From the NCBI GenBank assembly GCA_032871835.1, contig CM065296.1:816001-880000 (forward strand): 64,000 bases of DNA, in the 5' to 3' direction. The stretch is from Dipteronia dyeriana. Lineage: Eukaryota; Streptophyta; Magnoliopsida; Sapindales; Sapindaceae. The notes beneath the pieces were generated by a model that was given only the letters and a program-made list of their open reading frames with translations, searched no databases and was not told where the DNA came from. Position 1 is the first letter of the stretch. Each line of letters opens with the position of its first letter. Shown here piece by piece: positions 34,694 to 45,867 of the stretch. Made by a program: the position numbers and the translations under genes.

Positions 34694-36639
34694 AGAAGTG
34701 TATGCATATTGTGGGTGTATGCAAAGGAAATGAACCTAAAAGGAATGCAAATAAAAATAAAGGAACAATGAGAGGTGAAAATGGTGATTAATGTGACAAT
34801 TAATAAATGGGTGGATATGAGAGATGGATGAGAATGGTCACACAAGGTATATAAGGCTTACCATACATAAGTGCATAAATAGTGGTTGTTAGGCATTAAG
34901 GACATCCAATTCAAGATACAAGGAAAGAATACAAAATGGATAGAAAGAAGACCTCTCATCTGTAATCAGGAATCCAACACCGGGTCTTCTTAGGTGTCAA
35001 TCCGAAATGTCCTTACCACTGGACGACTACGGCATTCTCCAATCTCATGAACGTACAACCCCCCTCAATTAAGGACATTCAATTCAAGCTAAGGGCTTGT
35101 TCTCTCAATTGAGATATTTACAAACTCAAATCACTCGCCAAGGTCTCAGTGAAGTAATTGTGCTTGTAATCTCAACTAAAGGATTCGAGACACGAATCAC
35201 TCCCCAAGGTCTCGGTGAAGTAATTGTGTCTTAAGTTCCTACCATTAAGCATATGAACATAAGCCAAAACCTACTCTAGCAAGGTCTTGCATAGAACAAG
35301 TTTCATTCAATGTTTAGAGCTAAGTGGTTAAGATTATACCCAGATTGGTCCTCCTAGGCACAACCAAAAAACCCACAAACACCCAAACCCATTCATACAA
35401 GTTAATTTCGACCTTCCAAAGACATACATACACAAATGGGATGTTTGATTACAACTACTCCTATAATTAAGTTAATCTACTCCTAATCCCATCCATGAAC
35501 ACATATCAATTTCCAATCTCCATACACAAGCATATCAAGATAAGAGATTATTCAATAATAGCAAGAATAAATCAAAACCCAAATGAAAATAAAATCAACC
35601 AACATATATTGAGCACAAATTTGGTTTACAAATATTCCCAAGTGGAGATTACATAATCAAGAAAACATGAAATACAAAGAGAATGAGTTTAAAGGAGACA
35701 ACCCTTGAAGAAATCCCTCCAAGTGCTCCATGAATCCCTAGCTCAAAATTGGTCATAGACCACTCCTATCTCCTTGCAATCAACTCTCAAAAGTGGTGGA
35801 GGATGTGTAGAAATGAGTGGTGGTGAGCTTCCCAGGGAGGAGAACCTCCATGAGAGCTTTGGATGCTTCTCTCTCTTGATTTGTGAATAAGATGAAGAAA
35901 ATAATGGGCTCTCTTGTCTTAAGGGAAGAGGAGAAAATGATATATTTATAGTTACGGAAAGTTTGGGGACGAATTGGGGTGCAAAAGGAAACATTTTCGC
36001 CTCTAAAAATGGTCTAAAACTGACATGTCGCAGTCTGGAATCAGGAGTGTCGCGGTCTTGCAAGGCGACACACTAGGCGACAGTGATTTTCGTGACTTAG
36101 TGTCGCGGTCGCGACACCAGTTTCCAACCTTGTATACCGTTACGAAAACATACATATCTCCCTCTGAAAAATCTAGAATTATTATCCATAAAAACCATTG
36201 GAAAGAAGACTTCTAGGGATTTCTAAATATATAAAGATCTAAAAGTGATTCAATCTGAGGAGGGAGATATACTCCCCGAAAGTTGGGTGTTCTACATGGG
36301 CACTTGCAGTTTTCAGCCCATCAACATTTGGAAAACAGAGTTGACCGATGTCACGGTCTCTGTGTTGCGTTTTGGTTCGATGACGGATCCACCATGGAGC
36401 TTGCCATGGTTGACCATGAATCACACCATGGTTTGGATCAACGGTGAGGCCACAACAACTCTGAATACTTCCATTCTTGACTTCTTTTTGTTCATTTGAC
36501 TTTAAGCTCAAAACCTAATTGTAGGGAATATGTACCTACACAAGGCTCAACAAACACATTATATACAAAAATACGCTCGAAAACGAGAACAAACGATAGG
36601 TAATGAGGACCTCAAATAGGTATAAATATCGTCCGATCA

Positions 36640-37078
36640 AATCTTAATCCCAAATCCATAATAGCGCAATAACCTGAAAAGAAAACAAAGAAAACAATAT
36701 AGAGTCTTCTACTCTCTATTCACCTTTCTTAGATCGCCTAATAGGAAGAAAATTCTATAACACGTTATGTGAGTGAGAGTAGGGACCCCCTATATATAGT
36801 TTAACTTCCTATAATCCTAACCCATAAAGGATTCTCATAACCCTAATAGGATGGCTAGTCCTAAAAGGAATACTAGGCTCACACATATACAATATCCCAT
36901 ACCATATTCTACATATATTTAATGTAGCTAAGGTACACCAAGCCCAACAATAATGATCACATTAATAACGGGCTTTATCCAGTCAACTCTCATTTACTTA
37001 AACATTCCAATCAATTCAGCTTTTACAAACTCAAAATATAATATCATATGTTTCTCACAATTTTATATAAATCTTACA
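36640..37078 (-). repeat. second piece of the right LTR of copia element W
   Basis: Continues the LTR from the 5-bp duplication AATCT (36640-36644) to ATCTTACA and matches 17872-18306. It joins the host gene at 37079. Confidence 0.9.
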
Positions 37079-37118
37079 GGCTGTACTGCATACACTTCTG
37101 GAAAGTTTGGTGTTTTGA

Positions 37119-38392
37119 CAAGCCGCACTGGTTAGTGATACTTTCTTCTTCTTCTTCTTCTTATCAGCTGTGATTGCAGTCACTAATTCTGTCGTGACTA
37201 AAGAGATTCATGATTTTCCTGGTCTGCAGGTCCTCCGTTTGGGTTGAGTTCTAGACAAGCATGGGTAAACCCGACCGCGATTATGTTTCGAGCGAGTGTC
37301 GGGCCTGTCTATATAATCATTTTGTTTTTCTTTCAGGATGTGATCAGATTGATTAATTCATTATTTAGCTTAACCAGACAACTGTGATTTCCCATTTTTT
37401 ACATCATCATAAATCTCAGGATTGCTTGGTTGAATCCAATAAGCTAAAATCCTACTTTGTTATTACAAAAATCATAGATTGAGAATATGTTCACTTGAAC
37501 TCAACCAGAAGGTTGTATGAAATTACTGTCATTGTTACCGGATCTTTACAAGCCAAACGTTTTTCTTAGATATACAAAAGCAACAACAATGTAGTTTACA
37601 CAAATTTCTGTGAAACGAAATATGATTTATTTTTTATATATACCATGTTCGATGGCAGGGATTGAATGAATGTTCTTACTATCAAATCACATTGAGAGGT
37701 AGAAAATGATACATGAAAACTCTAACACATTATTATAACCATCCGAAAAGATATATGAGAGCATCTCCAATATAAAAATGGCTTGCATATGAATTATTGT
37801 TAACATGACAATAATGTTAAGAGACTTGCTTATTATATGGTATAAATATGGACTTGATAGACGTTCAACTTAAAATTTGGTTTCTTATATTTCTGTTTCA
37901 AACACATTTTGTTTTAATGATCTGTCTAATTTTATTTCATATTTTTTTAAAAAAATTATTTCTTTACTAAAAATAGAATAATATTAACGTCGATTTTTAA
38001 TATTTGGTGAGAGTCAACCTAAAAAAGGTTATGCAACAGGTCGTTTGAAAATGAACAGTTATATTGATAATGTCGATTTTTTTTTATCACGCCAGTTTGA
38101 TGTTGAATATCCATAGATGTATTGGAGAATTTTTTTTTTAATAGAATGTATATTAATTCTACGTTGTTTTTTTTTTTTTTCAAAAACCACATTTGTATCG
38201 AAGATGCTCTGAAATGAGATAACAAATTACTATAAATGTACCAATAAAATTATGGTTTGCTTTGAGGGAAAGAAACACTAACATGTTATTTTATTGAAAG
38301 AAGCAAACTTACAAGTGAAATACTCGAAATTCAAACAATAACAACGTTAGATAAGATGAAATCCTATCTTTTTATTTTATTTTTATTTTTTT
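37119..38392. other. spacer between the coiled-coil pseudogene and the oxidase gene
   Basis: Begins with the 3' flank of the coiled-coil gene, including a short (CTT)n run at 37143-37160 and an intron-like CTGCAG junction near 37210. The rest is AT-rich. The last 50 bp hold the T-rich stretch with AATAAA-like signals (minus strand) for the oxidase gene's 3' end. No gene was seen. Confidence 0.5.
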
Positions 38393-39667
38393 TCAAAAAC
38401 GAGATCGTAACTTTGGTTTAAGAGTGACTTGATTTTCAAATTCCTTGACATTCCCCTGTGGATTCTCTTTAAACCTTGAAATTTTGAAGTGCTTTAGCTC
38501 CACTCCTGCTTCCCCACCAAGCACAAGATCAGTCAATATTCTACCCACAGCGGGGCCCATCTTGAATCCATGACCCGAAAACCCACCGGCAACCACCACA
38601 TCCTTCCCAAACTCTCCGCCCAAAAAGTCGATCACAAAGTCCTCGTCCGGTGTCATTGAGTACATACACAATTGTGTAGCAACCGGTCCATTCGAATCAA
38701 CCCGACCCACGAACCTCTTTTCGATCCACTCCTTCAATGCACCCACCGGCATTCCAGGTCCCCATGGCCTCTTATCCGGGTCACATGGATACCCACCATG
38801 GGTCGCGATTTTAATCAGCCCAGGATACTCCAACGAGGGTGTGCCGTACACGTACGGCTCACCGTAACTTGCAAACGTAGGGAAATCACCATCAAATCCA
38901 TAATCAACACCAACACTACCATTATCATTGCCTTCCTTGATCCTCCAATAACCAACATTAGTCTCCAAAGGTTGAATAGGCAATTCAAGCCCACTAACCG
39001 TTTTAACCAACTTTCCCACCCAAGCACCAGCCGTTATGACACATTTTTTACCCCAGAAATTTTCACCGTTAGTAGTCACCACTTTCACCCCACCACCAAC
39101 TTTTTTCACTATATTTTTTACCTCTGTCCTATCTCTCAAAACGGCGCCATTTTTAATCGCTAGAGTTTGAAACATAGAAACCGCCTTCGTGGGTTTTATC
39201 ACACCACCCATCTCCGAGACAACACCGACCCAGTTCTCCGGTATCTCAATTCTACCGGAAAACTCATCGGAAACCTGACGGCTGTCGAGGACTCGATGTG
39301 GGATCGAGTTTTTCAAACAACTAGCGATCATAGACTGAAGAGACTTGTTGTCAGAGGGACCCATGTCGAGATGCTGAGACTTGAAGTAAACTTTGTAGCC
39401 GATTTTTTGCTGGACTTGTTCCCACAACAGAGCAGACTCGGCGATTATAGGGTGGTAATAGTCTTCAGGGTAGGTGGCGCGTATGGTGCGTGACTCACCG
39501 TGTGAGGAGCCGAGGTAGTGCAAGAAATCGAACTGTTCGAGAAGTAGTGTTTTCTTGCCTCTTTTGGCGAGGTGGTAGGCGGTGGAGCTGCCCATTATGC
39601 CGGCACCCACCACAATCACGTCGAAGTACTCTTCACCGCCGGAATATTCCATCTGGGAAGAAGACAA
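38393..39667 (-). CDS. sarcosine/pipecolate oxidase-like FAD enzyme, intact
   Basis: 424 codons, one exon. It belongs to the monomeric sarcosine oxidase / pipecolate oxidase family, which oxidises N-methyl or cyclic amino acids with O2, giving H2O2; the Arabidopsis relative is peroxisomal. The N-terminal Rossmann motif VIVVGAGIMGSSTAYHLAKRG (G21-x-G23-x2-G26) binds FAD, SSHGESR (residues 54-60) lines the active site, and QLCMYSMTPDEDF holds the cysteine (about residue 334) that carries covalent FAD in this family. GGFSGHGFKMGPAVG near residues 362-376 is the second FAD-contact motif. The C-terminus SRF resembles but is not a standard peroxisomal PTS1. MSSSQMEYSGG precedes the domain, and a second in-frame ATG (residue 6) is a possible start. 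No frameshift or stop. It is the only clearly functional gene in the window, and the plus-strand frames across it are shadows. Confidence 0.94.
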   Translation of the reverse strand: MSSSQMEYSGGEEYFDVIVVGAGIMGSSTAYHLAKRGKKTLLLEQFDFLHYLGSSHGESRTIRATYPEDYYHPIIAESALLWEQVQQKIGYKVYFKSQHLDMGPSDNKSLQSMIASCLKNSIPHRVLDSRQVSDEFSGRIEIPENWVGVVSEMGGVIKPTKAVSMFQTLAIKNGAVLRDRTEVKNIVKKVGGGVKVVTTNGENFWGKKCVITAGAWVGKLVKTVSGLELPIQPLETNVGYWRIKEGNDNGSVGVDYGFDGDFPTFASYGEPYVYGTPSLEYPGLIKIATHGGYPCDPDKRPWGPGMPVGALKEWIEKRFVGRVDSNGPVATQLCMYSMTPDEDFVIDFLGGEFGKDVVVAGGFSGHGFKMGPAVGRILTDLVLGGEAGVELKHFKISRFKENPQGNVKEFENQVTLKPKLRSRF

Positions 39668-39881
39668 ATTTGTGACTGACGACTAGTTTGGAGAGGTTTA
39701 CGGACAAAAGACAGACAAAAGTGTACAGATCTCTGTGTTGTGTGTGAGAGACTGTGAGAGAGAGAGATTGAGAATTGTTTTTTAAGTAGAGAAGCTCGTG
39801 AAAAGAGAATATTACAGTGGAAAAATGCTATAAAAATAAGTAATACCATTTTTGCATGTAATAAATTCAGTTTTTTTTTTC

Positions 39882-39893
39882 ATACTATAAATA
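39882..39893 (-). promoter_or_regulatory. possible TATA box of the oxidase gene
   Basis: The minus strand reads CTATTTATAGT, about 215-225 bp before the ATG. The sequence between it and the start has a CT-rich leader (CTCTCTCTCTCACAG-like) common in plant 5' UTRs. Inferred only from position. Confidence 0.35.
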
Positions 39894-40084
39894 GTATTTA
39901 AGTGACGGTATATAATTAATAAAAAGAAAAGTTACTGTTGTATTTAATTAATTATCATAAATTCTTAAAAACGCTAATATAATTATAGCAATTATTAAAA
40001 TTTATTATAAAAAAAACAATAAATAAATAAATCCAAACATTAAAGGAAAAAATATTAATATTTATTAATGAATCAAAATAATAA

Positions 40085-41697
40085 GGGATATTATCATTTT
40101 AATCCTTATGTTTTGATCGATAATGACTTTTTTAATTGTCTTTCTATTTTTTACTAGATTGGTTCCTATACTTTCGAAAACTCATCAATTTGGTCCCTCT
40201 AACTAGATTCCTAACATTCAACCGTCACATAAAAGGTATAAAGACAATTTTACCCTCGAGTTTAAAATTAACATAAAATTAAAAGAAAATTCTTATTTTC
40301 TTAATGAGTTACAAATATTTTAAATAAAATAAAATTGTATATAAAATTAATATATAACATAAAAACAATTAAGAAAATTAAAAATCTGGAAAATCTGGAA
40401 AATTTTCCTGATTTAAAGAAATACATATTTGAAGGATCTGGGAATTTCCAACAACCCAGAAAATCAAAATATTAATCACAATCATAAGCAACCCAGAAAA
40501 TCAAAACTCATACAATCAACACAAATCCATAAAATCAAACAATTACCCAAAAAAAAAACTCAAACACCATCATCCATTCATAAAAAGCAAACCTAGAAAA
40601 TCAAAATCAAAATCAAACACATTTATCAACAACAAACCCAGAAAACCAAACACAATATCACTCAAACATCATCACCCTTCTCTCTGAACTTGAAGACCAA
40701 ACACAATACCACCCAAAATCCATCTTTTAAGAACTTGAAAAAACTCTGATTTCTGATGCTCGATTCACTATTTAAAACAGAATTTCAAGTCTTACAAATA
40801 AGAGTAAATTAATAACACTGAAAAACCAAAAAGCTCAAAGAGCAACTCATCCATCTTAAAAATCCTAGCTTGGTACGACGCCAATGCCTGCGCTTTGCAT
40901 TGTACCTGAAAACAAAATAACGCAAACCTATCACACACAAATGGCTCTAAAAACAAAACAAAGCAAACACATATAATATATTAGATTGGTAAACATCAAA
41001 AGCAAAAACCTGATGGTGTTGTCGGTTCTCATGCGGATCCAGTAAGGAATGGGCATGTTCTGCCTCATCTTCTTCGTTAGCTTTTTCTTGATTACGAATG
41101 TCTTGTGTGACGGCTACACATATTTGCACAAACACTAACAAAAACACGTTACCTCTCTCGGTTACACACAATATCCAGAGCTTGAAAGTCGAAACTGAGG
41201 TCAACCTAGAAGCTCAAAAGATGTAAATTGAAAAGGGTCCTCAGCTATCAATGGAGACCCATCTTCTGCCGGTCTATGGAAACCACCCATCGCTGGTTCT
41301 CCATTATTCTGTGATGTGTGATGGGTCTCCATTCATTTGCCATGGAGACCTAGATCCGGAGACCCAGATCTAGGTCTCCATTTATTTATTTTTAAGAGTA
41401 TTTGTTTTAAATTCAATTGTTTTTTTTTAAATATAAATAAAGCTATTTGTAATTAAATATTAAAATTAATTAAAAAAGATATTTTGTGTTTTATAATTGT
41501 TTTTTGTTTTATATATCTGACACGTAAAATATTATATGGTTAAAGATAAAAATGCCCTTACATTCGTTAAAGTTGACTAACTAAGGGATTAAATTGATGA
41601 GTTTTTGAAAACATAGAGACCACACTAGCCAAAAATGAAAAGACAATTAAAAAAATCATTGTCGACCAAAATATAAGGACTAAAATGATAATATTCC
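40085..41697. mobile_element. non-autonomous Mutator-like element, perfect 9-bp target duplication
   Basis: Long terminal inverted repeats of about 170 bp: 40085-40262 (GGGATATTATCATTTTAATC...) pairs with 41520-41697 (ending ...AAAATGATAATATTCC). Both contain AAAAACTCATCAATTT-type and TTTTTTAATTGTCTTT motifs. It is flanked by AAATAATAA at 40076-40084 and 41698-41706. Long TIRs with a 9-bp duplication define Mutator-like elements. The interior (1.25 kb) has no transposase. It has an AC-rich part at 40480-40700 and a GC-richer piece around 41010-41380 with GGAGACC repeats that might be captured host DNA, source unknown. Confidence 0.88.
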
Positions 41698-41772
41698 AAA
41701 TAATAATTACATGATCCACACATATCTAACATAAGGAAACCTAGCCATATATAAAAATTTGAATTTCTTTTT

Positions 41773-41912
41773 AAGTAATGCTATTTTACCTAAATTTGAC
41801 CCAAATGATGTGGCAATAATCTAGTGAATTCATTTAATTCATGCAAATCTAATCTAATTTAAATGAATGGACCGAAGTGTTGCCACATCATTTGGATAAA
41901 GTAGTATTACTT
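41773..41912. mobile_element. MITE-like inverted repeat
   Basis: About 140 bp. AAGTAATGCTATTTTACC and AAATGATGTGGCAA at the left mirror TTGCCACATCATTT and AAAGTAGTATTACTT at the right. No coding sequence; the superfamily is not determined. Confidence 0.7.
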
Positions 41913-42047
41913 TTTGTTTTTATAGAGAAAAAAATTACAAAAACATGATTTTCATTTTGGATATGGATTCCCTCTTCATCTCACTTTATCCTTACCTAAA
42001 TCAATGAACAAAATTAATTTTATTTTTGATAGAGTAAAAACATAAAA

Positions 42048-42190
42048 AGTAAGGTTTCTTAATTATTTTTTTCAAAATTGATGTGGCAAATGAATTGTCA
42101 ATATCACATCACTCATCGTATAATCTCATGATTTAGATGATATTGACAACTCATGTGCCATGTCAATTTGAGAAATAATATTTGACAACA
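42048..42190. mobile_element. second MITE-like inverted repeat
   Basis: About 140 bp. AAATTGATGTGGCAAATGAA / TTGTCAATATCA at the left mirrors GATATTGACAACTCATGTGC / CATGTCAATTTGAGAAAT at the right. It shares the GATGTGGCAA motif with the element at 41773 and may be a related family. Confidence 0.65.
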
Positions 42191-42261
42191 CATAATAACA
42201 TCACATCACTCACTTGGAACATTAGCATAGAGCTCCTACCATTGAGTTGTATCAAAGTTGA

Positions 42262-43310
42262 TGTTGGGAATTTGAACCAATGATCGAGGAAACGGCATTC
42301 CTAATATTCGCCCAAAACTCAGAGCAAATTAATAACGCCTATAGCATAAAAATATGTGATAGAAAATTAATCAATCATAACACAAGATATACGTGGAAAC
42401 CCAAATTAGGTAAAAAAAACCACAGGTCGTTAGGATGACGGAGAAAGTTCCACTATATGATAAATTATTATAACCATATATATTTTATGATTCTCTCTCT
42501 CACCCAAATCTCAAACCACTGAGCCTTACCAAGTCCTCAAGCTCACAAACCGAGCTTTACATCATGACTCTCAGCTCATAATGCCCACAAGATCCTCATC
42601 AAGAACCTCTTTATATCCCCTAGGTCTTCCCTGAATATCACCCACAGATTTCTAAACTAATCCACTGATATTCCCTTAGATCTCTCCCCGGATATTCTCA
42701 TTGGCCTCTCACCCAGATCTCATACTCTCTAATGTTACACGGTGTTCTTTTTACTCCACTCCCAAATCTAATGACATAGATATTAGGTATATTTATACTA
42801 GTTACAGGGTGTTCAAGATAAAAAACAAAAAATCATACTCCTAAGTGTATAAGACTTTCTTGTTTCATAAACTACTATTTCCTTTTATGCACAAGTCTTA
42901 TTCCATGCAAAGGGTATTCCTTTTCCTTCAAGCACAAGAGCTTCCTAGAAGGAGAACCTTTCCTTTTCCGCGTAACATTCTCGATCTCAACAAAATATAT
43001 CATTACCACGGTCTGGGTCGCAGTGTGCACCTTGCTTCCTACACTGCAGAATAGCTCTGGAAACGACTGCTTAGTAAATCGCGGTCTATGCCTCTTGCCT
43101 ATGCCGCGGTTTGCACCGTGCTTGATCTCCTAGAATCGACTGCTCCTTGTGCCACGGTCCACGCTGCGTTTCCTTTCAGATTCTGATTATTCAATTCTTT
43201 GAACCTCCATCAAACACGATCTTCAACTTCCAAACGTATCTCACGTCTCCAGAAAGTTTTACATCAGTTGAGTCTCGTTTGGTTAATATTGAGTTTACTA
43301 ACTTGCCATT
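42262..43310 (-). mobile_element. copia-like LTR, minus strand, approximate limits
   Basis: Its left edge, TGTTGGGAATTTGAACC, is the reverse complement of a CCCAACA LTR end. ACGTGGAAACCCAAATT at about 42392 is the reverse of the GGTTTCCACGT block found near the 3' end of plant copia LTRs. A CpG-rich cluster (CCGCGGTTTGCACC and CACGGTCCACGC) lies at 43005-43160. No clear primer site or polyprotein adjoins, so it is probably a solo or truncated LTR. The right limit near 43266-43310 is a guess. Confidence 0.45.
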
Positions 43311-43912
43311 TTTTTAACCCATGATTATATGATAATTGTGTACTTTCCTATTCTTGTTCGCATTAGTGATAAGAATTTTAACCGTATATCCATGGGCAAT
43401 TGCAATAATTGGGCTGGTTAATATTCCTGATATGGTAGCTATGTTATCACAAGTATAATGAGACATTCATATTCAATTGGATGAAATTCTTTGATGTTAA
43501 AAGAGTTTTTTATAACTTCTCACATGAAGTTTTTTTTTTTTCATCACGTCATTAATAATAGTATACAAAAGCAAGAATAAATAGATTAGGGCCCGTCCTG
43601 TAAGTATTTTTCAGTTGCTGTTTTTTAAAAATAAAAATGAAAATGAAAACAACGTTTTTGGTTTCAGTTTCGAATTTCGAAAACGCGTCTGGTAGCATAT
43701 ACTGAAAGTTGTATTTTGAAAATGAAAACGGAAAAAACGCGTCTGGTAAGTTAACTGAAAACTATCAAAAATTGATTACATAATTAACCAATATATTTTT
43801 TGTATTGTAATTTTTAAATTAAACAAAAGTAACACATCAAAAATTAATTAAAAAAAACATATCAAAAAATGAATTAATCAAAACTAAACTTTTAAATTAT
43901 AAATAAATAATT

Positions 43913-43915
<3 letters not shown>

Positions 43916-43968
<53 letters not shown>
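43916..43968 (+). repeat. (TA)n microsatellite
   Basis: About 25 TA units, followed by imperfect TA-rich sequence to about 44180. Confidence 0.95.
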
Positions 43969-43971
<3 letters not shown>

Positions 43972-44221
43972 CTATATAATAAAAATATAACTGTATATAT
44001 TAATTAATATATATATACATATTATAATAATATATAAAATATATATTAAATATTTTATAATAATATAATATATTTTTATATATAATATTTATATTAATAT
44101 AAATATTGTAATATATCATATTATAATATATATACATAAAATATATTATTTTATAATATTATATATATATATATTATTACATGAATGCTTTCGGTTCTAG
44201 CTGGAAATAAATTTTTCTGGA

Positions 44222-44231
<10 letters not shown>

Positions 44232-44255
<24 letters not shown>

Positions 44256-44256
44256 A
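44232..44256 (+). repeat. (TG)n microsatellite
   Basis: TG repeated about 12 times after TATATATA, within the possible Harbinger-like element. Confidence 0.9.
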
Positions 44257-44589
44257 TGTATATAGGGGCATTTTGGTCATTTAAAAATCTTGTCCCGTCT
44301 TATCCTAACCATATGAAACGCATAATATAATTAAATGAAATAAAATGAAAAAAAAATGATTTTATTTATATATAAAAAAATGAAAAACAAAATAAAAAAT
44401 AAAAACGAAAAACGAAAAACGAAAAACAAAAAACAAGTATTTGTGTTTTTCAAATCTTTCACTTTTGACACTGGTTTTTTTTTTTCGTTTTTCGAAAAGA
44501 AAATGAAAAACCGTTAATAAAAGTGTTTTCGAAATCGTTTTTGAAAAATAAAAATAAAAACGGACCGAAAAACAGCTGTAGAACGGACT

Positions 44590-45867
44590 TTACTTTTCCA
44601 AAAAGCAAAAAACCCTAGTATTGGAGGAAGACATAAAAAATAAATAAATGCAAAGTGATTACGAATTCATTATATAGAAGGCAAAGTCAACTTGAGCTGC
44701 TGGAATACCAAATCAATGAAAGTTATAGTTATCATTTTTTTTTTTGTTGGCAAATGATTATGTTTTGATTATTAAAAGCTTGATAGATTATAAAACCTTG
44801 AAACTTGAAAGTGATCACGGGATAAGGTAAGTGGTGGCGCCACGTAACTTTTCCCTGGCATGTTCGAGGAATGTACATATCTCTTTGTTTTTGCTTTGTC
44901 TATGATTCATCTCTCCTTTCAAAATATTAAATTCATAATTGGAATCTTTTATTTCTTTTCAATATAAAAAATCCCATCCGTAAAAAGTGGTAGCGAATCA
45001 ATTATAGAATCTTTGATTTTTTATTATCATCACTTGCCGCCTTAATTAATTTTATTTTGATGTCTTTGTTTAAAATAGTAAATATATATGACTTGTTTGT
45101 TTAGAATACTACGACGTTAACATTAAGTGTTAACATTAGTATTATTATTGTATCCATAAATCATATTCGTATCTTTTTTTTTTTTTTTTTTACTGTATCG
45201 ACTCAGGAACTTAATACACATCCCCTAATTGGATAGCGTCATTTATCCTCAAATTACAGTGATTCTCTAATTGAATAGGTCATTTGCCACAGAAGAACAT
45301 TAGGCGGCAGTCACTGACATCTAATGTTGCTTTGTTGAATATCTCAGTTACATTAATTATCACTTTGTTGTCATGATACACCCACTAGCCGCAATCGATA
45401 GGATGATGTTAGAGATTTTGAATCGATCATCAAACTATGTAAATTCAGAGATTATTGCATTAGTGGGTGGCTGAATAGTTACTCTCACATGACCAAATTC
45501 GTTCCCCATCACAGATATCATGAGGACCATAAATTTAATGTGTTGTCCTGTTTTCCAGATCCTGAGAATGGACAGATATATCTTTCACATGAACACATCT
45601 TGTATATACATTCACAAGTCTTGAAACGTGCGATGGGAATTGGAGGACTTGTGAGCAGTACTCAATTCTGAATATGCACGAATTGATAGTGACAAACACA
45701 TCCCAACAACATGTCCTCGTCATCCTTCACTCACACTTGCTTCACTACGTAATTAAGTACTATCCACTTGATTCACAAGTCCCAATATAACTAGCTATCA
45801 AAGACAGTGAGGCCAAGGGGCCATGACCCTCCAAATAAAAAAAAGGAAAACTGTCCAAACTTTTCAG
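44590..45867. other. AT-rich spacer, nothing recognised
   Basis: No gene or repeat array. A T-rich run lies at 45174-45193. At 45805-45835 a CAGTGAGGCCAAGGGGCC stretch begins that resembles the ends of some plant hAT-like elements, but no matching partner with an 8-bp duplication was found. Confidence 0.4.

Larger units (their letters stand above)
23950..36639 (-). mobile_element. gypsy LTR of family X, minus strand (probable solo LTR), split by a further insertion
   Basis: The minus strand starts TGATCGGACG at 36639 and ends GCTAGTATCA at 23950, with one-mismatch target duplications AGTCT (23945-23949) and AATCT (36640-36644) inside the copia LTR. It is in two pieces, 23950-24166 and 34694-36639. 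Together they align with the plus-strand LTR X at 24167-26068, apart from about 200 bp near 35310-35540 that the plus copy lacks. No minus-strand internal region is associated with it, so it is best read as a solo LTR left by recombination between the two LTRs of a former full element. Confidence 0.82.
17772..37078 (-). mobile_element. Ty1/copia-type element (W), minus strand, carrying nested insertions
   Basis: Inserted in the last exon of the coiled-coil gene with a perfect 5-bp target duplication, GGCTG (17767-17771 and 37079-37083). Its ends are TGTAAACATT and ATCTTACA. The left LTR (17772-18306) is the 3' LTR in element orientation, with a purine-rich tract (minus strand) at 18307-18320. 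The right LTR starts at 23847, directly after a minus-strand primer site for initiator-Met tRNA (23831-23845), is interrupted at 23949 and resumes at 36640-36645. Without the inserts the element is about 6.6 kb. Only a degenerate RNase H end is recognisable, so it is non-functional; the remaining interior is AT-rich with degenerate tandem repeats. Confidence 0.9.
13949..37118 (+). pseudogene. golgin-like long coiled-coil protein, 3' half; last exon split by 19.3 kb of transposons
   Basis: The exons encode heptad-rich coiled coil rich in E, K, L and Q, ending in an acidic linker (SSRLEDEDDDK near 17400), the segment IVPRFTRPVTDMIDSLW (17539-17621) and a hydrophobic tail (LSIIVYWAV...LHTLL). 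This layout fits a tail-anchored Golgi or endomembrane tether; I recall Arabidopsis AT4G31570 as a relative, unverified. The N-terminal half is missing. Breaks include one base lost at about 14244, frameshifts at about 14812, 15035, 15530 and 15612, stops at 16753, 16903, 17729 and 17744, and a small deletion near 16955. Introns are retained (for example 16977-17287, 17426-17538, 17622-17700), so it is not a retrocopy. The tail codons stop at 17771 and resume at 37079, ending with TGA at 37116-37118. Confidence 0.88.
43589..44589. mobile_element. TIR element, possibly Harbinger-like
   Basis: The left end GGGCCCGTCCTG...TATTTTTCAG and the reverse complement of the right end AGTCCGTTCTAC...TGTTTTTCGG align, and both subterminal regions carry AAAATGAAAA / GAAAACG stretches. 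TTA lies next to both ends (43586-43588 and 44590-44592), the trinucleotide target of PIF/Harbinger elements. The interior is almost only AT-rich low complexity with microsatellites and no transposase. The superfamily is tentative. Confidence 0.5.

Noticed and set aside
38672..39163. 163-codon plus-strand ORF
   Set aside because: It is the opposite-strand shadow of the oxidase gene, whose minus-strand frame has clear family motifs.
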